Under the pieces are notes generated by a model. It saw only the letters and a list, made by a program, of their open reading frames with translations. It did not search any database and was not told the origin of the DNA. Shown here piece by piece: positions 35,930 to 47,685 of a stretch of 64,000 nt of DNA. Position numbers and translations under genes: made by a program. This stretch comes from Nectonema munidae (taxonomy: Eukaryota; Nematomorpha; Nectonematoida; Nectonematidae). The stretch lies in contig JAUIRK010000699.1 of NCBI GenBank assembly GCA_030549495.1, forward strand, positions 1-64,000, in the 5' to 3' direction. Each line of letters opens with the position of its first letter. Positions within the stretch are counted from its first letter, which is position 1.

Positions 35930-36620
35930 AATTTTGATTAATGATAAAATTGCTTACGAAAACATTCATTCAAATTTTAAATAAAATTAATCTTTTATAC
36001 CAAATCGACCATGTTTATTTCATTTCTGGACTCAGTTTTCATAATTTGGATGTAAAAATTTCTGATAATGCTGGCCAAATTTGCGGTTTATGTCTGAAAA
36101 TTATATCCAAAATATTATGCCAATTTTAAAGAAAGTATATTTTTTTCATTTCTCAACTCAGTTTTAGCAAATTAGGATTTGGAAATGTCAAAAAGTTCCA
36201 ATTAAATTTGCGGTTTACGTCTAAGAAAATGTCTTCAAAAACATTTATCTACATTTTAAATAAAATACTTTTTTTAAATATATCAAACATGGTGATTTTA
36301 TTTTTGACTCATTTTTTTGCAATTAGAGCGGGAAAATGTCAATCATATTTGTGGTTGACGACTAAAAATGATTTCTACAAGATTATTTACATTTTCAATA
36401 AAATATATTTTTTGTACTAGATCACCATCTGATTTCATTGCAGGACTTAGTTTTCGCAACTAGGGTGCAAGAATGTGTGGAATTATCAATCAAGTTTGAC
36501 ATTTCGAAAAAAACAAATTCTGAAAAAAATTAATTTTCTCAAAAATTTCATTTTAACTTAAGATCATAATTAAAATTTTAATTGAGCACAAAATTCTCAC
36601 TAAAAATATCCTTCAAATTT
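35930..36620. repeat. Divergent satellite array, block 1
   Basis: About four diverged units, each with a core TTTGCGGTTTACGTCTAA or variant (near 36080, 36207 and 36346) and a neighbouring TTTCATTTCTGGACTCAGTTT-like segment. Spacing is about 127-140 bases. Related blocks lie at 41040-41440 and 49380-49860. Confidence 0.7.
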
Positions 36621-37624
36621 AAATAATTTTTTAATACTATATCGTCAGAGTCTTCATTTCTGTACTCCTTTTGGGACATTACGGTGAAAGTGCAAATCGC
36701 ATTGACAATAATGAGTTTTTTTCCAAAAAATCATTTGTCAATTTTTTCTTACCATAGTTATTTATTATAGCACAAATATAAAGGAGAAGTAAGGGAACTG
36801 GGGCACATTGAAATGAGAAAGCGTGGTCATAAGAAAATTGAAATGGTAACTAAAGGAATTAAGTGCCGTCTTCAAGCTTTTAGCGAATTTTTAGGCAAAA
36901 CAAAAGAGATCCTATTGAGATATATAGTTTAAAGCTCTCTTTATTAAACGAAGAGAAGGATGAAATGAGAAAAAGTAATTAAAGCAAGGACAGAGTAGAA
37001 ATAGAGAAGTTTGTTAGAAGTTTGAGATAGAAGTTTTTGAGTAGAAGTTTGTTTAGACAGAGTAGCGCCGAGTAATATTTTATAAATTTTAATTTTATGA
37101 GCTTTTAGCCTGAGTAGAAATTTTGGTTCCATCAGTATTTATGAAATTGATAAAATCATTTTTATATCAAGAAAGAAAATTATTTTATCGATTGGGCTTA
37201 AATATATAAAAGGCAATGTTGTGTCGAATTAACTAACATATAACCATTTTAACCACATTGAAATAGATAAATAGAGAAAGATTGATTTGGACCAAAATGA
37301 TTCATTATAAAAAGTCTGAGTCTTTGTCTTTAAATGATGATGGGACTACATTGTGTTCTATTTAATTGTCATTTTTTCACTTATTTTTGTTCAGAATCCA
37401 GCAGCCATTTTTTATGTGAAGAATATTAAGATTAGGAAATTGAATATTTTCTTTTTATGACATAACTTTGAATGATGTACTTTTAGACTTTAGGGATCCA
37501 AAACGTTCGAAATGCTAAGACATTTACGGCCTTTCAATTTATGATCTGAGATGTATTGACAAAATTATATTTCTTCCACATTGTTGTTTGAAGATGTATA
37601 TTTTTTTAGTAACCTAAAAGAAAG
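36621..37624. other. AT-rich region, nothing recognised
   Basis: No supported gene. The open frame at 36944-37132 is a lysine-rich chance frame. Confidence 0.4.
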
Positions 37625-37915
37625 CAAACTTCCCCCATTACATAAAAAGGTGATAAAAGCGAGAAAATAATTATAGACCCGTAACTACTGTGACTTCAAT
37701 CTCTAAAATTTTCAAAAGAATCATACATTCACAAATTACTACTTATTTTAGTGTGAACAACCTTTTTCATGTCTTTCTTTTGGGTTCAGAAGATCTCACT
37801 CAACTGAACTCTTTCACACCTATTTTATCAGCACAATTATTAATTCGATAAGATCTAAGAACCATGTTATTTCTCTGTTCTTTGAATTGAGTCATGCATG
37901 TGCTTCTCTGTCTCA
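37625..37915 (+). mobile_element. LINE reverse transcriptase fragment (plus)
   Basis: The plus strand encodes LHKKGDKS then NYRPVTTVTSISKIFKRIIH and SQITTYFSVNNLFH. After a frame change come FGFRRSHSTELFHTYFISTI and NHVISLFFELSHA. These are the fingers region of non-LTR reverse transcriptase (KKGD, NYRPIS, FGFR.GHST, FD.S.A). At least two frame breaks are visible. No intact ends. The clade is not determined. Confidence 0.85.
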
Positions 37916-39200
37916 TAGAACATCTTCTTCTCTGAAAACTCTCTAGAGCTTTGATTGATTTTCATGAAAAATAAATGACCCAATCAGATTCTCAATCGAT
38001 TATTTTGTAGATTCATGCGAAAGTTTAGTTAAAATATTCAATATTTTAAGAAAAAAGGAGGGGCTAATATCAAAAAAAGAAAGCACATGCTATTCCTCCC
38101 GTCACTGAGGAAATAAAAATAGCCCGTCACGGACAGGCTTGATATTGTCTTAATTGATTTAATAAAGAAACTTTTAGTGATTAATTTGCCCAAAATATTT
38201 TACCTGTCAGTAAATTAGCTTTCACAGGTGACTTAACGCCAAACACTTTCCTTCATTATTTTAAAATAAACTTATCCATACACAGCAAATCGAACATAAT
38301 TCATTTGATTCTGAAAATATTTTTGTCATTCTAGATTTAAATTGGAGTTTCTGTTTAACTTTGGTTAATTTGTGGTCAGTTATTTTTTTATGATTAGACT
38401 GGAATAATTACTTTCCAAGTGCTTTTGCTATTTTTACATTCATTTATTAAAGTTTCATAATATTTTCCTTTGAGAAACCTGACCATTTCATCCTATTCCT
38501 AAAATTAACAAATCTTTTCCTGATATCTTCCCTTCTAGTCGTTTTTCATTTTTTGATGCAATTATTCCTCTGTTTTATGAGATTTAAAATTTCAACAGTT
38601 GAGCAGGTTTCTTTTTTCTTTCTAAGAAGAGATTCGGTAAAATGGAAGTTTAGGCTAAACTTTTAGATTCTACAAGTTTGGAATTCAAGTGTTCAAAAAG
38701 AGCTCTTGGCTTGTGTTCTAACAGAGGAGATAAATTCATCCGATCACACTTAGCAACGAGCTTTAAAATAGAAACGTTGGCCAGGTTTTAGGGGTATGCG
38801 ATGAGTCAAGGAAACAAGGATTTGGAAATAATGAACTGATAGAGTGATGTTTATCACGTAATATTCGTAGTCAAACTTATAAACAGGAATGAAGTATTAT
38901 CTAAGAGAGTGGAACTAAACTTTAAAAATATTGGCAATACAAGCACGATTTTCGGAATTGAAAAGATAACAATAATTAAAATCGCCTGATAAAAAAGTTG
39001 GATCACTGAATGAAAAACAATTTTTCACAATTATTAGGGGGAGGGAGGGTCGATAGAAATCACGAATATAAAAGATTTCTATACAAAAGACTCACAAAGT
39101 TCATCAAATGAGCTGGAATTAACATTTTTAAAAGTTTGCAATGCATTTTTTTGCTTTTCCATGTAACTTAATTTATTATCGTATTATTGGCTATATTACC
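37916..39200. other. Decayed repeat region, possible LINE endonuclease piece
   Basis: A minus-strand frame near 39000-38960 reads FLSGDFNYCY, resembling the GDFN motif of LINE endonucleases, but its surroundings are broken. Otherwise AT-rich with no gene. Confidence 0.3.
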
Positions 39201-39211
39201 TTAATCATTTG

Positions 39212-39796
39212 TTATAAGGCAGATAAAGCGATGTCAAATTGAGCTGAGGGTAGGCTAGCAGGAGCGCCTCTGTTCGCTTTAAAAATTTCATTTTTTAAAA
39301 ACTCTAAATTTTATAATAAAAATGGGCTGGTATTGATATTTCGCATCAAATTCCAATTGATGTTGGAATTGGATTATTTTAATGATATAAAGAAAGCTTA
39401 CCATGTTTGTTTCTATAAAACTTTAAAACCAAGCAGGTGACGAAAAGAGTGAAAGTGATCGATGTTATGATTACGACGGCTAAAATACAAAACAGTTCGA
39501 TGTGACCGATGCTGAAATATTTCGAGTTTGCTTCCTTGCAAATTGTCATAGCTCTTAGTACGAAGTGAAACTATAAAACAAACACGCTAAACGCAGCCTA
39601 AATAAACAGAGTGGAAGCGTATGTCATTTGCCCAACAACTCTGCTCACGATGCGGTGCGAGGATGGTGATGATGATGAGTTTTGGAATTACCTGGCTAAT
39701 ACTGCCAGTTTTGTTTACTTTGACAGGGAAAACATGAAAACAAGCCAAAGAGACAGCTATAATTGAAATGCATAGTAGCAACTTGGATGGAATCAA
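39212..39796 (-). CDS. Putative small single-pass membrane protein, 3' exons
   Basis: Three minus-strand exons join in phase. The first contains LLLCISIIAVSLACFHVF and the glycosylation site NKT, and ends at 39692 (CAG before GTAATT). The second is 39570-39402, after TTTTATAG. The third is 39276-39212, after TTTTTAAAG, with the stop. The second exon has a clear membrane span, IELFCILAVVIITSITFTLF plus VTCLVLK, followed by a basic FYRNKH; donor is G before GTAAGC. The cytoplasmic tail is short (ANRGAPASLPSAQFDIALSAL). The hydrophobic N-terminal stretch may be a signal peptide, but no ATG is in frame: the upstream codon series meets a stop, so an earlier exon is expected. Predicted type I topology. 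No family recognised. Confidence 0.5.
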
Positions 39797-40147
39797 TATT
39801 TTAATTTAGACTCTTTAAATTTATTATTCATTCAATTAAAACGATAAAATTTAATATTATAAATATTTGTTCTTATAGACATTTGTATAGAGGAGATTGA
39901 TTTATATCTCATGAGAGGGACTGAGAGGCTGTCCGCCCCTCCAGCAAAATTTAGTTTACAATGAAAGCTCAAACAGGTAATCTAAACTTTTTAGAGCAGT
40001 AATCTCAACAATGTATATCTGTACTGATGTGATAGTAAATGTTTACTATGATAAACGTAGAAATTGTAAATTATAAATAGTATTGAGTAAGCTATTTTAC
40101 TAATGGACTGAACTTATTATACAGTACAGTTGATCCTTTAGCTTTGA

Positions 40148-40160
40148 CCCCCCCCCCCCC
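40148..40160. repeat. C homopolymer (13)
   Basis: A run of 13 C following TTTGA. Unlike the other G/C runs in the window it has no obvious hAT end beside it, though the flanks are eroded. Confidence 0.8.
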
Positions 40161-40429
40161 AACCCTATTTTTCATAGAGTTTAAATATTTTTTATATATA
40201 TTCCTAATGTGATATATATGATTGAAATATGCTGATTGCTGAATGAGTGGTGATGTCTATTTTTGTAAAAATCAATCAAACCCATCAAAATTAAGAAAAA
40301 TTTAAATACTTATAAAACATTTTTACACATATATTATTACATACCCACTTCATGTATGCCAGGGGTTCTTGACCAGAGGAAGGGGTGCGATGATGCTTAT
40401 GAATAATATAGTATAGCATATATATTACT

Positions 40430-41035
40430 TTATATATATATATATATATTCTCATAACCTGTACGGTTGAACGCGGGTAGACAACTTGTCGTGTTATCCC
40501 TCCAACCCGTCCATATTACGATGATTCTTCTACCAACCTGGTAATTTCTACGATTTGAAATTCATCTCCAAACTATATACTACGTTAATTTTTGGGAATC
40601 TCCAACCTGAAAATACTGATACGATGAATTCATATCCAACCTATATAATATATTTTATCAAATAATTAAAATAAAATTCTGTAATCAATAGAATTTAAAA
40701 ATTCTATTTGCATTTAGAATTGAAAATGCTAAAAAATATCAAACTTTGCGGTTTATATTTTGAAACCTTCATACGATGTTACAAAAGTTATTAATTTATA
40801 CTTTGAAATTTACACGCTTTTTAAATATTATATTTGTCAAATAATAAAAGAATCTGATGTGAAAAATGTTAACAAATCAAAAAATTGGACACTTTATTGT
40901 TTTTTAAAGCTATATCGTTGGCTCCCCTTACTTTTAGTTTCGTATGTGCATAATTTGATAAAAATTAATTATTAAAGACTAGGTTTATCTTTCAATTTTA
41001 AAAGTAAGGGGAGACAATAGTGTCCATTTTTTTAT
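40430..41035. repeat. Inverted partner of the 10.6-11.4 kb repeat
   Basis: Reverse-oriented relative of 10612-11420. It contains CCAACCTG-type tandem variants (40440-40640), the KYYICQIIKES-encoding segment and CGTTGGCTCCCCTTACTTTTA. It then has the conserved 62-base spacer (GTTTCGTATGTGCATAATTT onward) and the opposing TAAAAGTAAGGGGAG. Here the outer flank is not a perfect palindrome; instead TGGACAC-containing sequence appears on both sides, suggesting the true terminal repeat extends beyond the hairpin core. Confidence 0.8.
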
Positions 41036-41039
41036 ATTT

Positions 41040-41440
41040 GTTATAATTAATGTCAATTTCAATTATAGATTGTTTTTGCATTTGGATTTCAAAATAATTA
41101 TAAGTGTGAAACAAAGCTGCGGTTTATTTCTAAAATATATCTTCGAGAACATTAATTCAAATTTTACATGAAATAAACGCATTTTCATATCAAATCAGCA
41201 ATGTCAATTTCATTTATAGATTGTTTTTGCATTTGGATTCAAAATTACCTATAAGTGTAAAATAAATGTGTGGTTCACTTCTAAAAATTGTTCCCAAAAA
41301 CAAAATTTGAGGTTTACATCTAAAATCTGACTACGAGAACATTTATTCAAATTTTATTATAGATTGTGTTTGCATTTAGAATTTGAAAATACTTGTAAGC
41401 GTGAATCAAATTTGGAGACAGGTGTTTTACACATATGTAC
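41040..41440. repeat. Divergent satellite array, block 2
   Basis: Two to three diverged units with TGCGGTTTATTTCTAAAA or GTGTGGTTCACTTCTAAAA cores and ATTATAGATTGTTTTTGCAT neighbours, directly abutting the 40.4-41.0 kb repeat. Related to the blocks at 36 and 49 kb. Confidence 0.6.
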
Positions 41441-43690
41441 ACATTTTCAAGTAGGCTGAATCCAGCAGTGATGTTTATTTTTTATAAAAATTAATTATAC
41501 CTGTCAAAAAATTATTGACATAGGACACTTCAACTGAAATAAAGGACTTCATGATTAAATAATTATACGTAGCTATATATGTAATTCATTTTGTCACAGA
41601 ACAAATAGAATTATAAGTAGACAAAACAAAATTGCAAAAAAAGAAAATATAACTGAAAATGATATAGAACTAAAAACAGGATTTTATACCGAATTCAATG
41701 AGGCGATTTTTTTAATGAAATAAATAAAATACAAAACAAGGACTCTGTAGGGGCATATTTTGATGCGCATCATTTTATTTAAAGCAGAAAGACAGTTCGT
41801 TTATACTATTCACTCTACAATATCTCGAAAGAAGCTGAATCGGTCAATTTAAATAAGTTTCGTGTTTGACCATTTTGAGAAAGTTTTATACGTATAATCA
41901 AACAATATACAAATGAACAAAGATGATAAAGTTGAAACATAATTTATTTATAATAAAAATTTGATCGTTTTTTTATATCTAATCATTTGGTTGTCGTATC
42001 GTTTCCCTAAAATAAAAAATATTTTCACCTCAACATTACTTTTCTGCATAAAATTTGCAATTTTATTTAACAATTGCTGGAAGTATTTAAAAAAAAGTGA
42101 ATGATCTCCTTTATTAAAAACTGTCAAGGATAATAAAAATAGTTTAAAAAAAAGAGAAAAACTTTATTCGGAAATTTGTCTTTTTGATAATCAAGATTCA
42201 AAAAAACAAAAATTATTTTCAACCAAATGCTTAAGCTTTTTTCTTCTCCGTATATTCTTTAAACTTTTTCTTGTTGAATTCATTCTTTCATTTGCATCAT
42301 TTATATTGCGCTTACTCTTTGCAAAACATTATTCTTTTCATTTTTTGACTATATAGAAATTGGGTCTAGATTTTATAGTCAATAATTTTATTCTGATAAC
42401 TTTTTTCAAATTATCGATTAATGGTAAAACATCACATTTCATTTTTGTCATAATTTTGAGACCTCATTTTATCCATTTCTTAACCTTTCCAACTCCTCCT
42501 TTTTGGGAAAAATTTTCTAACTAATATATTTTCAATGACTAAAAAAAGTAATATAAGATAAATATAAGTAGCAAATATTTTCTTAGTGAACCCGTGGAGG
42601 TTTGCATGGAATGTGTCCGAAAATCCTAAGATATTTTTGGATAATTGTAGAAATATGTGTTTTGACTACTTTAGACTAAATCCTTTTTTTAGAATCTAGT
42701 ACGTTTCTAAGTTTGAGATTCTTTACCTCATGAAGTCCCTTTAAGGGAAAATGTCTTGGAAAAACACCCTTTTTTGTTAGAGTAACAAAAAAAGTAACAT
42801 TTTTTTCATTGATCTTTCATATCTCGAAAAGTGGGTTTCATTAATATTCGAAAACACTAGCGAAAAATTACTCCGCATTCGTGTTTACAAGGAGATTTGC
42901 ATTCGAGCATCTCTTGCTATGATGCTCTAGTTAGTATTGAGTCAGAGTAAAAAAATTAAGGGTAACATTGATAAAGATATGAAAAAAAAGAAATGTTTTT
43001 GCTAGTGGATTTTTGACGTAGTTTTTTGCCTAGGGGTGTCACCTAGACGTTTTTCCTCAAGTGGGGTTTCCTGGGTCTCTCGCCCATAAAGTTTTGGTCT
43101 AGTCCTTTATAAATAAATTCAGTCATTAGAGATAACATTGTATCTAACAAGACTGAGTAGCGAGTGGGATGGCTTCCCCCTAAAGAGATTTCCCTCTTTT
43201 ACTACTTTCGGTAATCCTATACTTAACTGTCACGTCGATCAAAATTTCTTCTGCATTTATTGGCTAGTTACGTTTAAACTAGAGACCTGCACTGGTTTTA
43301 AAAATTATTCGTACGCGTATTATTTTTCATCCCGCTATTTTTTTCACCGACTCATTGATCATTTTATTTATTTTGCACCCGCCCGCCCGCACCCACGATA
43401 AAAAAATTGTTATAGGCCGAACTATTTAGTATAATTTTTTAAAACCGTATCAAACCGTACTTAAAGTATTTCTATTAGAAAATTCATATTTATAAAATGT
43501 CAAAGAAATAAATCGCTTCATTAAAACGAAACACACAAACCGCCCCTTAAAAAAGTTGCTGTGGATAACCCGCTAACGCCTCGCGCATACCACTAGTATG
43601 CCTATGTGAACTAGCCAATAAACACAGAAGGAAACAACTTGATTGACATCACAAGTAAAAGATTACCTAGATTTCAATGTTTGTTTCATA
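41441..43690. other. AT-rich region without a supported gene
   Basis: No exon or transposon protein is recognised. The open frame 43138-43401 lies in a slightly GC-richer patch ending in CGCCCGCCCGCACCC, but its translation resembles no family and it lacks supporting splice context. Confidence 0.4.
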
Positions 43691-43699
43691 TTCTAGAGT

Positions 43700-44960
43700 T
43701 TTAAAATATCTGATATCTTTGAAGTGATTGACGAAAAAGAGATAGCTGATGCTGACGTTTTCATTGAACCTCCAATAAACGCATGTTCTTTGGTGGATGA
43801 CGAAGATTCTAGAGATAAGGAAAAATTTAACAGCAAATCAACTTGGCACTTCGTTGTCAATTTGGATTAACATGACGATAATTATGATGATAAATCCTCA
43901 GAACCTCTAAAATCGAACAAAAAAGTCGACCGTTTATTGGAGTATTTTGAATACGGATCAAAATTGGAAAAGTGAATTTCTTCCAGTTCATGGACCTTTT
44001 CTTCATGAAACATTTTTCTCCCTTTTTTCCAATTTGGATTTGATTGACACAATTGTTGGCTTCACTAATCTTATTGCTACTCAAAATTACAGTGTCTTAA
44101 ATACGTCAAGAGAAGAAATGTTATACGGAATTTTAATAATGTCTGGGTATTCTATTTTGCCAAGAACAAGAATGTACTGGGAAAAAGCAAGATTGCTTCA
44201 ACACACTCATAGTAGGTTCCATGAGAGGGCATAGATTAGAAGAAATTAAAAATTATCTTCATTTCTGCAATAACACAAAGCTTGGTTCCTCTGACATATT
44301 CACGAAAATCAGAATGTTAGTGAAAGAATTAAAAGAAAAATATCAATTATATATGCCCTTCAGAGAGTTTCACTTTTTTGATGAAACAATGATTCCGTAC
44401 TTCAGAAATCATTGTAGCAAGCAGTTTATAAAAGCTAAACCAATCAGATTCGGCTGCAAACAATGATCTCATTGTGTCCCACCTGAATATTGTATAAATT
44501 TTGATTTGTACCAAGGGAGCAGTCCAGATAGTTTTCAATTCGGTGTTGGACCATCAATACTATTGAAGTTTGCCAATTCTCTCACTGAAAATTTGGTTAA
44601 CCATTATCATTTTATCACTGACAAGTATTTTTCAACATATGAGATCAAGAATTTCTGAAAGTTTCTATGAAAGATCTCAAAAAAGAAAAGGGGATTTTAC
44701 AAAATAATGAGTAGCAAGGATGGAGTAAATTTGTGCCAATGGTATGATAATTGCTCAGGACTTGTTATTAGTAACACTCTCGATGATCAACCTTAGGAGT
44801 TGGCGAAAATAAAAGAATTTGTATAAGTCAACCTTATATGTTTAATGTCTACAATAACGATATGGGATGGGTGGATCAAAACATAGCACAGTACCGTTGC
44901 TATGTGCGTGCCAAGAAGTGGTTCTGGCCCATATTCACACATATTATGTAATTTTTTTCG
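43700..44960 (+). mobile_element. piggyBac relic, PGBD2/PGBD3-like
   Basis: Plus-strand pieces of a third piggyBac family. The N-terminal DADVFIEPP and SLVDDEDSRDKEKF lie at about 43745-43830. At 43947-44234 are WKSEFLPVHGPFLHE and SREEMLYGILIMSGYSIL. At 44221-44466 are HRLEEIKNYLHFCNNTKLGS, then FHFFDETMIPYFRNHCSKQF and IKAKPIRFGCK, with the first catalytic Asp. Later come a NHYHFITDKYFSTYE-like segment (about 44595) and MGWVDQNIAQYRCYVRAKKW near 44860 with the last Asp. Several frame breaks. The TTAA ends were not located. Unrelated in sequence detail to the 12-15 kb and 31-kb copies. Confidence 0.88.
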
Positions 44961-45335
44961 ATGGGAAATTTAGTTAATTTCTGGTAATTAGAATTTCACA
45001 AAATTTAGCATAGCTACGGATGGGCAAATATAGACCAACACTTTTGGTGTATCCATTAAGACTGTTAAAAACAAATATATACAATAATCTCATCATTAGC
45101 ACATCCTCAAAATTATTGGGGGGCGAAATTTTTTTCTTGCAATTTTCAAAATTAGTGGTCTGGAAATACCACGGGAGACCAAATATTCAAGCAATCCTTT
45201 AAAATAGAGTGTACTCAGCGCATACCTAAAGTCCAAAATTTATAAGACTACTTTATATTTTTTTTACAAAATTGGTGAATTTAAATACTATACTTCCAGC
45301 GAAAATATTTTAATTAAATTTGCATATCGAATATA

Positions 45336-45909
45336 GTGCGCAGAAAAAATGCCCCCAATTAAAAAGTAGGAAAAAATGCTCCCAGTAAAAATGCCCCCGA
45401 AAAAAATGCCTTAATTTAAAATTATGAAAAAATGACCCAACACAAAAAATTATTAATTAAAATTTTTAAAAAAGATATGTCAAATAAAGATTTTTGTAAA
45501 AAAAAAGTCAATTTTTCATCTAAAACATTTAAAATTTAATTAAAGTAACCTAAAAACTCAGCATACTACAATTTTTTAAATACAAAAATTTTTTTATAAA
45601 ACAGCAAATATTTTTGGACTTTGTGTGTATCAGAACACTTTCTAAATATAATTTGTATTTTAACTGATTTTAAGAACACATTCCCACAAATCTGCACATT
45701 TGCTATTGTTTTCAAGAACTTTATAAAGAAAAAACCCTATAGATTAAGAAATTTTAGAAATTTAGCCTTTCAAAACGGGACCAAATAAAAATATTTATAT
45801 AATTAAAAAAAATCCTGAAAATCAAAAATTAGGGGGCATTTTTTCCTACTTTTTAATTGGGGCATTTATTTCGGGGGCATTTTTTCTGGGGGCATTTTTA
45901 CCTACAACC
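45336..45909. mobile_element. MITE with iterated ATGCCCCC ends and a 10-base target duplication
   Basis: Flanked by identical ATCGAATATA at 45326-45335 and 45910-45919. The left end holds AGAAAAAATGCCCCC, then AATTAAAAAGTAGGAAAAAA, then further TGCCCCC repeats. The right end carries the same blocks in reverse complement (CCTACTTTTTAATTGGGGC, GGGGGCATTTTTTC). The 574-base element has no coding capacity. A duplication of 9-11 bases with long, repeat-rich inverted ends fits a Mutator-type non-autonomous element, and a MULE relic occurs at 53.4-54.9 kb, but a link is only inferred. Confidence 0.85.
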
Positions 45910-46199
45910 ATCGAATATACATTAGTTTAAAAAAATCCAAAAATGTTAGGGGGTGGAATAGGCTTTTCATTTGAAAAATGAAGTAGTCTCACATTACAGG
46001 AATTGATGAAAGGATATTTGATTCATAGAGAAAACAAATAACTGAAGGTTTGGTAGTTTTATATGAGTGAATGTAGTCTAAAGGCAAAGAGTCTACTAGA
46101 CACCCTGCGATGTTTATATGAAAAAAATGTGATTGATTCAGGGGCAAGGGTATAAAACGAAGTTATAATTGTGCAAACAAAAATAAAACAAAAAATTAA

Positions 46200-46432
46200 A
46201 ATCGCATTATTTCATTTTACTCAGCATCATTCAAAAATAGTTTAAAAGCTAAATTGATACAAGCTACAAAAAGTAAAATAACTTTTAACAATTTGCAATG
46301 ATTTGCCTTTTATAATAACTTTTAAGGAAAAAAAGTCTATCAGAAAAAGTTATAGAGCTTCAACAAAAACTAAAAAATTTTAGAGCATAACTTAAATTTT
46401 TTGAAAACTAATTTGACGTATCCCTACAGCAT
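46200..46432. repeat. Dispersed repeat body matching 9484-9730 inverted
   Basis: Matches the complement of 9484-9730 along its length (for example AAAGTAAAATAACTTTTAA, TTATAATAACTTTTAAGGAA). Together with the SINE next to it, it shows that an approximately 430-base unit is dispersed, of which the tRNA-like SINE is only one part. Confidence 0.75.
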
Positions 46433-46628
46433 AATCTATGAGTGGCATGGCAGGTTGGTTGAGATGATGGACATAGCACGGAAGCCTATGGATTCGATTC
46501 CTCATTGATACGAATTTGTTCATAGTTTGACATAAGCGGTACATCAGTGTCTGGTCAATGAAAATACATCCGCTGCACCTTACCTTTTACTCAAAATTGA
46601 AAAATTTGCTACATAATTAACATAAGAG
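46433..46628 (+). mobile_element. tRNA-derived SINE, head type 1, copy D
   Basis: Plus-strand copy with GGCATGGCAGGTTGGTTGAG, a mutated box B (CTATGGATTCGATTCC), ATAGTTTGACATAAGCGGTA and the tail TTTGCTACATAATTAACATA. Diverged from the two 9-kb copies by scattered substitutions and a small deletion in the body. Confidence 0.75.
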
Positions 46629-46744
46629 AGAAAGGAAACAAAATAACTAATAAAGCAATTTTCACTATTTTAAAATGGAAACATCTTTTTTTATTTTATC
46701 TCTATTAAATTATTTCAAATTAATCAATTTATCTCTTAATTTTT

Positions 46745-46985
46745 TAGAATTGTCCATGAGACAAAATGTCTTATGAAAATAACGGGACGAATTATCCATG
46801 AAACAAAATGCCTTATGAAAATAATGGGGGGAATTGTCGATGGGACGAACTGTCTTATGAAAATAATGGGGCGAATTGTCCATGGGACGAACTGTCTTAT
46901 GAAAATAATGGGGCGAATTGTCCATGGGACGAACTGTCTTATGAAAATAATGGGGCGAACTGTCGGAGGAACAAACTAAAATAAA
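46745..46985. repeat. 42-base minisatellite, about five units
   Basis: The unit is close to CTTATGAAAATAATGGGGCG plus AATTGTCCATGGGACGAACTGT. The last three units are nearly identical and the first ones diverge. Since 42 is a multiple of three, reading frames stay open on both strands, producing repetitive chance translations (MKIMGRIVHGTNCL on plus, MDNSPHYFHKTVRP on minus). No host gene is attached. Confidence 0.9.
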
Positions 46986-47467
46986 TAAAGTATACGAGAA
47001 AAGAAAATCATTGCGTTTTTTTTTGAATATTTCTGTCTACAAATAAAATTCTGACAGCTGTCATAAATAGATCAAGTACATTTTTAACAACTGAAACATT
47101 TTGTTTCGATATTATATTTTTATTATAATAATCAACAAATTTTCTTAAAAAAAGTGATTTGATTATGTACAGTGTTACTTATAAAATTTAACAATCGAAC
47201 ATTATAAAAAATATCTCTGCTCAAATATTAAGCAAATAGAGTATTCTTGCTTTTAAAGTGAATAGATAATCAAAATATTCATACCCAAATAACTCTTTAA
47301 AAAAAATTGACTTGAAAATTTCAAATGTTACAAAATGTAGCAAACGTAGTGATAAAGATTAAGTAACTTTTGTTGAAAAAAAATTCTTAGCGCGAGTCTA
47401 ACAATATTCATTGATATAAAATTGTAACAATTGGAAACTATTTTAATTTAACTCTAAATGCAAATTA

Positions 47468-47685
47468 GATAGAAGCAGTGGTATAACCAGAAAAAAAGTT
47501 AATGGGAGGGGGGGCACAATTTAAAAACAAAAAACGTGAGCAACATTTTGTATACTTTCTTGATCCTTTCATTGGAGAAATTTTCAAAAACTGATATCGC
47601 ATAAGTTGCATGGGGCACCATGCGGTACATAGGAGTGTGGGCACGGCCCCTCATGCCCCAGCCTAGCTACGTCACTGGAGAGAAG
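47468..47685. mobile_element. hAT MITE with 8-base target duplication
   Basis: The element 47476-47677 (202 bases) begins CAGTGGTATAACCAG and ends CTAGCTACGTCACTG, whose complement is CAGTGACGTAGCTAG. It is flanked by GATAGAAG and GAGAGAAG (seven of eight identical). It contains a G run near the left end and no coding frame. Typical short non-autonomous hAT. Confidence 0.88.

Noticed and set aside
35930-36600. CRISPR-like spacing of repeated motifs
   Set aside because: Repeats are diverged, 127-150 bases apart and in animal DNA with introns; this is a satellite, not a CRISPR array.
34800-39200. One long LINE spanning 34.8-39.2 kb
   Set aside because: The reverse transcriptase pieces lie on opposite strands (minus at 35.5, plus at 37.7) and cannot belong to one simple insertion.
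46710-46979. Repetitive peptides on both strands (DNSPHYFHKTVRP and KIMGRIVHGTNCL)
   Set aside because: Produced by a 42-base minisatellite whose unit is a multiple of three; no start context, splice site or domain supports a gene.
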